From Alphaproteobacteria bacterium (GTDB lineage Bacteria; Pseudomonadota; Alphaproteobacteria; Micropepsales; Micropepsaceae), in contig JAJPHG010000031.1 of NCBI GenBank assembly GCA_021325375.1, forward strand, positions 1 through 64,000: a stretch of 64,000 nt of DNA, given 5' to 3'. This document shows, one piece after another, positions 27,385 through 34,934 of the stretch (positions within the stretch are counted from its first letter, which is position 1; each line of letters opens with the position of its first letter). Below the pieces are notes generated by a model. That model had not been told where the DNA came from and ran no database searches. It was given only the letters and a program-made list of their open reading frames with translations. The translations under genes were made by a program, and so were the position numbers.

Positions 27385-27837
27385 TCAATCCTGATCCGCT
27401 GCCATTTGCTCTTTTGCGGTCCAGCGCACGCCGCGCCCATGGCCGATCTTGTCGACCATGCCAGCCTTCCGCAAATCGTGCAGGCTCACGAGAATTCGCC
27501 GTATGAAGTCCGCGCGGGTCTTGCGGTCAGCTTCCGGGTCCATGCCTTTGTCCCGCATGGCCTGCACGGCAACGTCGTCAGCCCGAATTGAGCCCTTCTC
27601 CCGCAACGCATCCCGGCAACGGCGGCTCAGCTCGTTACGGCCAAAGTAGGCCGACCGGACGGGCATACGGCCCTTGTTCGGTATCTCCGCCGGTTCCAGC
27701 CCGTAGAGCTTTAGAACGCCGTCTATGTGGACTAGGTCAGCCTGGAGCTTGTCGATCTCCCGGCGCAGATCGACGATACGCCCCGCCATGGCGGACCGCT
27801 TCTCCCGCAGACCAGAGATTAGGAATGTGTCGCCCAT
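27385..27837 (-). CDS. transposon passenger: coiled-coil protein with helical C-terminal domain
   Basis: A 150-residue protein. The N-terminal third is a predicted coiled coil (LREKRSAMAGRIVDLRREID, then KLQADLVHIDGVLKLYGLEP). The remainder resembles a winged-helix-like fold (CRDALREKGSIRADDVAVQA, FIRRILVSLHDLRKAGMVDK, GRGVRW), with the last part shaped like a wing. I recognise similar hypotheticals in alphaproteobacterial accessory regions but cannot name a family. It is the outermost passenger and lies 44 bases inside the right inverted repeat. Confidence 0.6.
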   Translation of the reverse strand: MGDTFLISGLREKRSAMAGRIVDLRREIDKLQADLVHIDGVLKLYGLEPAEIPNKGRMPVRSAYFGRNELSRRCRDALREKGSIRADDVAVQAMRDKGMDPEADRKTRADFIRRILVSLHDLRKAGMVDKIGHGRGVRWTAKEQMAADQD

Positions 27838-27880
27838 GCCCTAAACGTAGGGAGACTGGCGCGCGGACCAAGTGAATTGT

Positions 27881-27904
27881 TCCGGCGTTTGCGCCATAAT
27901 ACCG
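27881..27904 (-). repeat. transposon right terminal inverted repeat
   Basis: Reverse complement of the left end with two mismatches in 24 bases. Directly outside lies CAAGTCGC (27905-27912), the right copy of the target duplication. Confidence 0.8.
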
Positions 27905-27912
27905 CAAGTCGC
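27905..27912 (+). repeat. 8-bp target-site duplication, right copy (CAAGTCGC)
   Basis: Identical to 23904-23911. The left copy includes the end of the tRNA-Arg CCA, which shows that the element inserted right at the tRNA 3' end. Confidence 0.8.
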
Positions 27913-28068
27913 GAAAAAAGCGCGAGTTTCCCATGTCCTCAAGTGGATTTGGGACGAAGTTCGGGACATTGAGCGCCACTTAGGCCGTCGAGATCGCCAA
28001 AGCCGTCTTCCACCGCTGCGCCGCTCCCCTTCCTGATCGAAGCACGCTCGCAGATGTGCCTTCGCGGA

Positions 28069-28653
28069 TTACCCTTCCGGGGGCAGATTGTCGTTTATTT
28101 CCTGGATGGCATTGAGCACCGTTTCATGGTCGGGCATGCCCGACATCTCCATGGCTTCCAAGTCTATCCTGTCTTTGACGTTGGGGCTGTCGCGCCTGAA
28201 TTCTTCCATCAGGTCGATGAGTTTGGAGGCTTTCTGCGTGTTCAGCAGCACCGTTTCCAGTGTCATCTGTTCGCGAAGATTTGCCAGACGATCCGCCCTT
28301 CGCTGGCTCGCCAGAATTAGAATTGCGATGAAGAGCGCGGCGCAGGAGACGCAGAGCGCCAGCAGCGGAAACGGCAATGCGTCGAAAGCCCCCAGACCGG
28401 CCCGCTGCGACAGTGTGTTGGCGAGCACCCATAGTACGAGCACTGCAGCGACGCAGAACAGGAAACTCGCTTTTGCGACCGCGGCAGTGATCCTGTCAAT
28501 CAATCGATCGAGCCACGATGCTTCCTCCCGATGTGCCGCGTGCATCGCAGCTATGGCCTGGATCGCTTCTTCCACATGCGTGGGGAGTGGCACCCCGTCC
28601 GCCGCCGCGTGCCGGCCGGCCGCGATACTGTGTTCTTGCGGTTCCTTGGTCAT
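28069..28653 (-). CDS. DUF1003 family membrane protein
   Basis: A 194-residue inner-membrane protein with two adjacent transmembrane helices (about residues 62-82 and 94-113). It has the DUF1003 layout, with an amphipathic segment before the first helix (DRLIDRITAAVAKASFLFCV) and FPLLALCVSCAALFIAILIL then SQRRADRLANLREQ after the second. In the family this RR-x-D-R-x motif is followed by a coiled-coil tail, also present here. The function of DUF1003 proteins is not established. Transcription runs toward the transposon junction. Confidence 0.82.
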   Translation of the reverse strand: MTKEPQEHSIAAGRHAAADGVPLPTHVEEAIQAIAAMHAAHREEASWLDRLIDRITAAVAKASFLFCVAAVLVLWVLANTLSQRAGLGAFDALPFPLLALCVSCAALFIAILILASQRRADRLANLREQMTLETVLLNTQKASKLIDLMEEFRRDSPNVKDRIDLEAMEMSGMPDHETVLNAIQEINDNLPPEG

Positions 28654-29123
28654 TTCTCGCTCTTGTAGCCGGGCGACACGTTCGTGATTTCCGGCCCACG
28701 GCAGAAGCGTTGCGCCCTGGCCAGCCGCCGCAAGACAAAAATGGGGGCGGCCGCGAGGACCGCCCCCAATACAACCGATCTAAGCGGGGCGCGCAAAAAC
28801 CGGGAGGCAACCGGCGGAGTTGATAGAACTCCGCCTCAGAGAGGCCAATCTGGCATTGGGGCGTTCCGCATGCTGAGCAAAATTGCTCATGAAGGGAAAA
28901 CGGTCCAGGCAGATCGATACGTCCCGCATTTCGCGGCCCAATTGCGCTTTCCATTTGTGAATACAAATTAGCCAACATCGTAGGTGAATTCCGAACCTGT
29001 CGAATGCCTTTTTCCGGAGTTATCGTGAGTCGAACGACATCCGTCAGCTTTGCGGATCGTGCGCGGCGACCTCATCCATTCCTTGCGTCCCCGGATCACA
29101 CAGCCAGAGCGTGGAGAGCAAAG
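28654..29123. other. intergenic region with one terminator-like hairpin
   Basis: No gene is supported. Apart from the hairpin at 28735-28771, I see only scattered open frames, including an in-frame extension upstream of the response regulator that lacks a ribosome-binding site. Confidence 0.4.
28735..28771 (-). terminator. rho-independent terminator-like hairpin
   Basis: TGGGGGCGG and CCGCCCCCA form a strong stem. Read on the minus strand it is followed by TTTTTG, so it fits a minus-strand terminator. No clear gene lies upstream on that strand, so what it would terminate is unclear. Confidence 0.45.
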
Positions 29124-29549
29124 ATGGCCGAGGTGAATATTCTTCTCGTCGAGGACGACGAGGTCGACGTCATGGCGGTCAAACGCGCGCTCAAGGAACT
29201 GAAGATCGCCAACCCCATTCATCGCGCGGCCGACGGCATCGACGCGCTGGAGATGCTGCGCGGCGAGAACGGGAAGAAAAAGCTCCCCCGCCCCTATATC
29301 GTTCTTCTCGACCTCAACATGCCGCGCATGAGCGGCTTGGAGTTTCTCGACGAACTGCGCAAGGATCGCGCGCTGCAGCGCTCGATCGTGTTCGTGATGA
29401 CGACCTCGGCGGCGGAGGAGGATCGCGTCCGTGCCTATGACAAATGCATCTCCGGCTATGTGCTGAAGCACAGTGCCGCCCACTCGTTTCTCGATGCGGT
29501 GACGATGCTGGAGCACTATTGGCGCGTCATCGAATTCCCGGAGCGGTGA
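29124..29549 (+). CDS. CheY-like response regulator
   Basis: A 141-residue single-domain receiver. It has the acidic pair (VEDDEVD, residues 10-12), the phospho-acceptor D63 in VLLDLNMPRMSG, the conserved T in VMTTS, and K in YVLKHS. The insertion around GENGKKKLPRP is typical of Rcp1-like receivers that pair with phytochrome-type or CHASE3 kinases. It is the first gene of an operon with a GGDEF regulator and a histidine kinase, which probably phosphorylates it. Confidence 0.92.
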   Translation: MAEVNILLVEDDEVDVMAVKRALKELKIANPIHRAADGIDALEMLRGENGKKKLPRPYIVLLDLNMPRMSGLEFLDELRKDRALQRSIVFVMTTSAAEEDRVRAYDKCISGYVLKHSAAHSFLDAVTMLEHYWRVIEFPER

Positions 29550-29551
29550 AC

Positions 29552-30472
29552 ATGACGGCACTGAAGCTGCTCGTCATCGACGACGATGCGCTCGACAGGA
29601 TGGCGGTTTCCCGCGCGCTGAAAGCGCTGGGCACGGGCCACGAATTGCTGGAAGCCCGCGACGGCCGGCGCGGCATGGAACTCGCCGCCGCCCAGAAGTT
29701 CGATTGCATCCTGGTGGACTACAATCTCCCCGACATGACCGGGCTCGATCTTCTGATCGCATTGCGGGAGCATCTTGGCGTCGCCGCGCCGATCGTCATG
29801 CTCACCGGAAGCGGCAATGAATCGATCGCCGTCGAGGCAATGAAGCGCGGCGCCCAGGACTACCTGCCCAAGGCGCAATTCGAGACGGAAAGGCTCTCCG
29901 GCGTCATCGCCGGCGCCATCGAGAAATTCAGGCTGCAAAGGAATTCCGCGGAGTCGCGGGTGGAGCTGGAACGTCTGGCTCTCTATGACGCGCTGACGGG
30001 CTTGGGCAACCGCAACCTGTTCCAAATCGAACTCGAGCGCGCGGTCGCGATTTCCAGGCGCAAAGGCACGTCGTTCGTCCTGCTGATGATGGACCTCGAC
30101 AAGTTCAAGACGGCCAACGACACGTTCGGCCACGAGGCGGGCGATGTCGTCCTTGCCGCGGTCGGACGGCGCATGCGCGACATGGCCCGCGCTGCGGACG
30201 CCTATTTCCGGGTCGGCGGCGACGAATTCACCGCGATCCTCGATGCCGGCTCGCACGGCGGCGCGGCGGCGCAGCGCGTCATGGCGGCGGTCGCCCAACC
30301 GGTCGCTTTTGGTCCTCATGTCCTTGCGGTCGAAGTGAGCATCGGGCTGGCGACGTTTCCTGCCGACGCGGGAAATGCTCAGGACCTGATCCGAGCGGCG
30401 GATGCGGCCATGTACGACGCGAAGCGATCGGATTCGGGACGAGCGCAGGCGAAAATCGCGGTGGCCGGATGA
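29552..30472 (+). CDS. response regulator with GGDEF (diguanylate cyclase) domain
   Basis: A 306-residue protein. A receiver domain (about residues 1-125, phospho-acceptor D56 in LVDYNLPDMTG) is joined to a GGDEF domain (about 140-300). The active-site loop is intact (GGDEF at 222-226), so it should make cyclic di-GMP from two GTP. I see no obvious RxxD inhibitory site five residues before GGDEF. It starts two bases after the first regulator and overlaps the kinase gene by four bases, so signal output through c-di-GMP is likely coupled to the kinase. Confidence 0.92.
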   Translation: MTALKLLVIDDDALDRMAVSRALKALGTGHELLEARDGRRGMELAAAQKFDCILVDYNLPDMTGLDLLIALREHLGVAAPIVMLTGSGNESIAVEAMKRGAQDYLPKAQFETERLSGVIAGAIEKFRLQRNSAESRVELERLALYDALTGLGNRNLFQIELERAVAISRRKGTSFVLLMMDLDKFKTANDTFGHEAGDVVLAAVGRRMRDMARAADAYFRVGGDEFTAILDAGSHGGAAAQRVMAAVAQPVAFGPHVLAVEVSIGLATFPADAGNAQDLIRAADAAMYDAKRSDSGRAQAKIAVAG

Positions 30473-32079
30473 CGGCGACCCGCCCTCAAGCGACGGAACG
30501 CGTCGCCGACGCCTCCATGCGCAAGCGCATCTGGCAACTGGCGATTTTCGCCTGCGCAACGCTGGGGGTGCTCGGCGTGCTGCTGGCTTGGAGCGCGGAA
30601 CGCAGCCGCGAGGCCAATGGCTGGGTGGACCATACCCACACGGTGCTGGGCATGGTGGCCGCCTATACGGGCGAACTGGTGAATGCCGAAACCGCGCAGC
30701 GCGGCTACCTGCTCACCCGCGACGAGTCCTACCTGATCCCGTACGACAAAGCGCTTGCCGGCAACCGGGCGCGGCTTCAAGAGCTGACGCCGGTAATCAC
30801 GAACGACGACGAGCCGCGCAAGCTTCGGCGGCTCTCGAACCTTTTCCATGACAAGATGGACGAGCTTGGGCTCACCATCACGCTCGCCAGGAGCGGGAAC
30901 ATGACGGGCGCGCTGAGCGTGGTCCGTGAAGGTCGCGGCCACCGCGACATGGTCGAGTTCCGGCGCCTGGGCGCGGAAATCGCCGCCGGCGAATACATCC
31001 TTCTGGTGAAGCGGCAGGCAAACGTCGCCTTCGAGAACAAAATCATCCAGATCGTCATCGCGACGGGCGGCGCATTGGCCATCCTGCTGATCGTCTTGGC
31101 GGCCAAGCGGACCGTTTCGCGGATCGAGGAGCGGGCGCGTCTCCTCATGCGGGGGATAAACGCGATCGCCGACGGGCATCTGGATCGCCGCGTGGATACC
31201 GAGTCGCCGGACGGGGTCGGAAAAATCGCGTCCGCGTTCAACGACATGGCCGAGCGCCTGTTGGCGGCCAAAGACGCCCGCGAACGCGCCGAGGACGACC
31301 TCGCCCTGTCCAATCAGAGCCTGCTTTCGGAGGTGAAAGAGCGCACGGCCGCGCAAGGCCGGCTGTTCCGGTCCGTGACGGAGTTGCGGCGGAGCAACCA
31401 GGAGCTGGACAATTTCGCCTATGGCGCCTCGCACGATCTCAAGGCGCCGCTACGCGGAATCCGCAACCTCACGCAATGGATCGCCGAGGACGTCAAGGAT
31501 ACGGCGAGCGCGGAAACCGTCAACAATCTCGCGCTGCTGCGAAATCGCGCCGAGAGGCTCGACATGCTGCTCGACAGCCTGCTGCAATATTCTCGCGTCG
31601 GCCGCGCCGGTGGCACGCCGGAAGATGTCGACATCGCGCAGCTTGTCCAGGAAATCGCCGACTACATCGCCCCCGGTTCCGGCTTCAAGGTGATCTGGCG
31701 CGGGAAAAATCCCCTCATCCACACCAACAAGGCCCCGCTCGAACAGGTTCTGCGCAACCTCATCGGCAACGCGCTGAAACACCACGACAAGAGAATCGGC
31801 ACCGTCGTCGTCAGCGCCCGCGAGGTCGACAACATGGTGGAAATCCATGTGGAGGATGACGGACCCGGGATCGCCCCCGAATTCCACGAACGCATCTTCC
31901 AGATGTTCCAGACCCTCAAATCCCGCGACGAGATCGAGGGCAGCGGCATGGGCCTCGCCATCGTCAAGAAATCGGTCGAGGGCCACGGCGGGACCGTCAG
32001 GGTCGAAGATCCCCCGGCGCATCGCGGAACGGCATTCATCTTCACCTGGGAAAACGGCCGGCACGCGCTGGCGGCATGA
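30469..32079 (+). CDS. CHASE3-HAMP sensor histidine kinase
   Basis: A 536-residue membrane kinase. Transmembrane helix 1 is at about 22-42 and helix 2 at about 190-212. Between them lies a helical CHASE3-type periplasmic sensor (AAYTGELVNAETAQRGYLLT). HAMP follows (about 213-265), then a coiled coil and the HisKA domain with phospho-acceptor H322 in ASHDLKAPLRGI. The HATPase domain has NLIGNALKHHDK, DDGPGIAPEFHERIFQMF and GSGMGLAIVKKSVEGHGG. The HDLKAPLR box is typical of phytochrome-like kinases that act on stand-alone receivers like the one two genes upstream. The ATGA overlap with the GGDEF gene supports one operon. Confidence 0.92.
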   Translation: MTATRPQATERVADASMRKRIWQLAIFACATLGVLGVLLAWSAERSREANGWVDHTHTVLGMVAAYTGELVNAETAQRGYLLTRDESYLIPYDKALAGNRARLQELTPVITNDDEPRKLRRLSNLFHDKMDELGLTITLARSGNMTGALSVVREGRGHRDMVEFRRLGAEIAAGEYILLVKRQANVAFENKIIQIVIATGGALAILLIVLAAKRTVSRIEERARLLMRGINAIADGHLDRRVDTESPDGVGKIASAFNDMAERLLAAKDARERAEDDLALSNQSLLSEVKERTAAQGRLFRSVTELRRSNQELDNFAYGASHDLKAPLRGIRNLTQWIAEDVKDTASAETVNNLALLRNRAERLDMLLDSLLQYSRVGRAGGTPEDVDIAQLVQEIADYIAPGSGFKVIWRGKNPLIHTNKAPLEQVLRNLIGNALKHHDKRIGTVVVSAREVDNMVEIHVEDDGPGIAPEFHERIFQMFQTLKSRDEIEGSGMGLAIVKKSVEGHGGTVRVEDPPAHRGTAFIFTWENGRHALAA

Positions 32080-32088
32080 CGATTCCGC

Positions 32089-32463
32089 TCAGCGGGGATT
32101 TTCCGCCGGCGGGTTGCGTGCTGCGAGGTCCACCAGCAGCGAAGTCGTTGCCATACCCAAAGTGTCCGAAGGATGGGTGGCGCAATAATTGTCCAGAGAA
32201 ACAGCGATGCCGGCGCTATCGGTATGCGATGTTATATCGCCCGACGGCCAGTACAGGAAATTGTAAGCCGACACGTAGCCATGAACCCAGCTCATCATGA
32301 TGTACGAGTCGGGTGAAATCCGGCTGCGCGCCGTCCATTGGCTGCAGGCCAGCGTCCCGGCGCCGAGGACCATCGAATTTTCGCGCGTTCCCGCAAGACT
32401 TTCGTCCGCGAGATACGGTGACATGGCGACCGCGGCGGCGGCGGCCCAAGATGCAATCCGCAT
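32089..32463 (-). CDS. small secreted protein, Rap1a/HdeA-like pattern
   Basis: A 124-residue protein with a signal peptide (MRIASWAAAAAVAMSPYLADESLAG). The mature part has two cysteines and the pattern ACSQW ... WVHGYVSAYNF ... VSLDNYCATHPSDTLGMAT ... LVDLA. This resembles small helical periplasmic proteins such as HdeA and Rap1a/Tai immunity folds. AAGGAG ten bases upstream confirms the start. It converges on the histidine kinase gene. Function unknown. Confidence 0.68.
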   Translation of the reverse strand: MRIASWAAAAAVAMSPYLADESLAGTRENSMVLGAGTLACSQWTARSRISPDSYIMMSWVHGYVSAYNFLYWPSGDITSHTDSAGIAVSLDNYCATHPSDTLGMATTSLLVDLAARNPPAENPR

Positions 32464-32519
32464 GGAATTCGATCTCCTTGAATTTTCATATCGAAAAAAG
32501 CCGCCCCACGGCGCGGGCT

Positions 32520-33038
32520 TCAGTGCGGTCTGAACGTCCCCAGCACTCTATCCCAGAAGAAATCGAGAACCGCGAAATTGCTGTCGGCATGACGGTGATG
32601 CACGAAGTGAAGTTCCTGCTTGCGCCTGAACCAGGCGAACCGGCGAAGCCTCGATCTTTCCATGTGATATTCCTTGTCGAAGAAGACATGCGCGTAGAAC
32701 GACACGCCGCAGGAAGCGGCCTGCACGACGAAGAAGTCGAACGGCAGGATGAAGTAGGAGCATGCTCCGGCGACAAGGACGGGGATCAGAAAGAAGGGGG
32801 TGAGGTTCCCTTTCTCATACAGATAGGTCTTCGATACGAGGTGGTCCTTGGCATAGTAGGTGTGGTGAAAGTTCATGTGATCGCGAAAGAATTTCCTGCC
32901 CAAAGGACGATGGGCAAGTCGGTAGTGCAAAAACGTCTGTGAAAACGACACGGCCAAGTGCGTGCCGATCGCGGTGACGACAAGAAGCGGAATCTCCAGG
33001 AGAAGGCTCGTCGCCGTGTGTTGCATTCGACCTTCCAT
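32520..33038 (-). CDS. fatty acid hydroxylase / sterol desaturase family protein
   Basis: A 172-residue membrane di-iron enzyme. The histidine boxes are present: HYRLAH (about residue 38), HMNFHH (about 54) and a C-terminal HFVHHRHADSNFAV followed by LDFFWDRVLGTF, the family's diagnostic ending. Members hydroxylate or desaturate lipid chains with O2. It is shorter than many family members, but all metal ligand boxes are in place. An alternative start is the second Met (residue 5). The lipid substrate is unknown. Confidence 0.86.
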   Translation of the reverse strand: MEGRMQHTATSLLLEIPLLVVTAIGTHLAVSFSQTFLHYRLAHRPLGRKFFRDHMNFHHTYYAKDHLVSKTYLYEKGNLTPFFLIPVLVAGACSYFILPFDFFVVQAASCGVSFYAHVFFDKEYHMERSRLRRFAWFRRKQELHFVHHRHADSNFAVLDFFWDRVLGTFRPH

Positions 33039-33173
33039 CTGTCGCGGCCGATGATCGAAATCGCGGCGGCGTCCGCGCGATGTCTATAGGGGTTGCGGGC
33101 GGCGGTTACGAGGATTTCCTTGGCACTGCGTTCAGCCGCTCCGCCTCGTGCATGCACAGCGCATCGGCGTCAC

Positions 33174-34793
33174 TCACGCAGCTTCGTAGCCCAGGCGCGC
33201 GGCCCAAGGCTCCAGGATCGGCAGGACGTCGCGCATCTGCGCGGCATAGCGGCGCCACTTGCCCGCTCCCTCCCGATAGAGCCCGCGCGCCAACTGAGCG
33301 GCGCTGGGGGTGGCCACGGCCTTCGCGCGGCCGGAAAACGCTTCCATGGCCGGGTCCCAGTCCACGCCCAGGAAGGCGCAAAGCGCGCGGGTCTGGCCCT
33401 CGAAATCGGCGGTCAGCGCCTCGTAGGACTGGTCGTGGATATCGAGGGGCAGCCGGGCGCGATAAACGTCCGCCAGGGTCATGACCGCGTCATAGAACCG
33501 GGCCGCCCCGGCGAGAGTGGCGAAGTCCGCGGTGGACGGATCGGCCACGAAACGCTGGCGGAAGCTCGACAAGACCACGTCGCGCGGATCGCGCCGCATG
33601 AAGATCACCTTGGCCTGCGGAAACAGGCGCCCGATCAGCGGCAGACCCAGCGTGTTGAGCGGCAGCTTGTCGACGAACACCTTGCCGGCAAGGTCGGGCG
33701 CGCCCTGCGCCACCCGGCGCCAGTATGTGGCGCGCAGGTGGTTGATCTGCGCTGAGGGCGCCTCGACCAGGCGGGCCAAACCATCGGGCGGTTCCAAGAA
33801 GGCTTGGGCGGCCTCGGCGAGATTCTCGCGCTCGTCCAGGGTCGTGACGACGGGATGAGCGTCCAGCGCCTGGCCCAGGAGGGTGGTGCCGCTTCTCGGG
33901 AAGCCCAGCAGGAACACGTGGCCGGTCACGGGCGGGCGGTGCGGGTCCGGCGACCGCTCCGGCGCCGGCGGCTCTCGGAGCGCTGCGAAGGCGTCAGCCA
34001 GTCGCCGGGCCTTGGCCGATCCGCTCTCGCGCTCGCCTTGCGGATAGAGCGCGGCCAAGCGCCGGTTGGCCTCGGCAAAAGCCGCGAACGCTTCCGCCGG
34101 CCGTCCAAGCTTGTCCAGGGCATCGCCCCGCTGGCCTTCAGCAACCGCGGCCTGGTGTGGGTCGAGGTCCGGGCGGGACAGCAGCCGCTCGAACCGGTCC
34201 AGGCCATCCAGCGCGTCGCCTTCGCCGAGCACCGCCATGGCCATGGCCACCTCCGCCGCGGCATGTCCCGGCTGTCTGGCGAGAACCGAGGCAGCCCGCG
34301 CCCGCGCCATTCCCCAATCACCTGCCCGCGCATCGAGCAGGGCCAAGCCCGCACCCGCGCGGGGATCGGCCGGATCCAGGGCTTCGGCCGCGAGATAAGC
34401 CGCACGCGCGGCACCGACCTCGCCCATCAGCTCCAGCGCCCAGGCCTTGTTTATCAGCGCCGGCGCGTAGTCCGGCTTCAGCGCCAGGGCGCGGTCGGAC
34501 GCCTGGATCGCCGGGCCGGGTCGGCCGGCCCGCGCCTCGCACATGCCCAGCATGTTCCAGGCCGAGAAATCCTGCGGCCAAGCGGCGAGCGCCACGCGCA
34601 GATCGTCGGCGGCCTCGACCCATCGGCCCGCGCGATGGCGGGCGAGAGCGCGCAGCTTGTTGAGCAGAGGCCCCCGATCTCCGGCCGCCAATGCCGCCTC
34701 GGCAAGAGCCGCGGCCCCCATCCAGTCGGACGCCTGCAGGCGGGCGGTGATGGCCCGCATTCGTGCGTCGGATCCGGCAGAGGGTGTGGTCAT
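33174..34793 (-). CDS. TPR-containing sulfotransferase
   Basis: A 539-residue protein. The first 260 residues are helical TPR-like repeats (LRVALAAWPQDFSAWNMLGM, DRALALKPDYAPALINKAWA). The C-terminal half is a sulfotransferase. The PAPS 5'-phosphosulfate loop is GFPRSGTTLL at about residue 296, and the 3'-phosphate motif is RRDPRDVVLSSFRQRF at about 400. It would transfer sulfate from PAPS to an acceptor bound with help of the TPR domain. The acceptor cannot be predicted. It is divergent from the multiheme cytochrome gene. Confidence 0.9.
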   Translation of the reverse strand: MTTPSAGSDARMRAITARLQASDWMGAAALAEAALAAGDRGPLLNKLRALARHRAGRWVEAADDLRVALAAWPQDFSAWNMLGMCEARAGRPGPAIQASDRALALKPDYAPALINKAWALELMGEVGAARAAYLAAEALDPADPRAGAGLALLDARAGDWGMARARAASVLARQPGHAAAEVAMAMAVLGEGDALDGLDRFERLLSRPDLDPHQAAVAEGQRGDALDKLGRPAEAFAAFAEANRRLAALYPQGERESGSAKARRLADAFAALREPPAPERSPDPHRPPVTGHVFLLGFPRSGTTLLGQALDAHPVVTTLDERENLAEAAQAFLEPPDGLARLVEAPSAQINHLRATYWRRVAQGAPDLAGKVFVDKLPLNTLGLPLIGRLFPQAKVIFMRRDPRDVVLSSFRQRFVADPSTADFATLAGAARFYDAVMTLADVYRARLPLDIHDQSYEALTADFEGQTRALCAFLGVDWDPAMEAFSGRAKAVATPSAAQLARGLYREGAGKWRRYAAQMRDVLPILEPWAARLGYEAA

Positions 34794-34934
34794 CGGGAAA
34801 GCTTAGGCGGGCCGCGGAGCACCCGCCACTGCTTCGACCTCAATCCAAACTTGCACGAAGTCGGCTTCGCCCAACGATTGACCGCGCGGCGCCACGCTCC
34901 ATACTCGCGAATCGCGGGCGCCATGGAGGGCGGT

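Larger units (their letters stand above)
23912..27904. mobile_element. IS1595-family transposon with five passenger genes
   Basis: A 3993-bp element bounded by 24-bp terminal inverted repeats (23912-23935 and 27881-27904, core TATTATGGCGCAAAC, two mismatches in 24) and flanked by an 8-bp direct duplication, CAAGTCGC. It carries an IS1595-type transposase (25282-26274) in the middle. Its passengers are a two-helix membrane protein, a DUF6471 protein, a short unknown protein, a zinc-finger-like protein and a coiled-coil/winged-helix-like protein. Removing the element and one duplication copy joins tRNA-Arg directly to GAAAAAAGCGCG, a plausible undisturbed downstream flank. The element is longer than typical insertion sequences; passenger genes are known in some IS1595 subgroups. 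Confidence 0.8.

Noticed and set aside
28496..28978. 160-codon minus-strand frame beginning MLANLYSQ
   Set aside because: Runs through the terminator-like hairpin and into the DUF1003 gene in another frame; only the N-terminal third looks protein-like, too weak to call.
33804..34934. Upstream extension of the cytochrome frame
   Set aside because: Antisense to the sulfotransferase gene, with no signal peptide. The signal peptide and GGAGGG site place the start at 34935.
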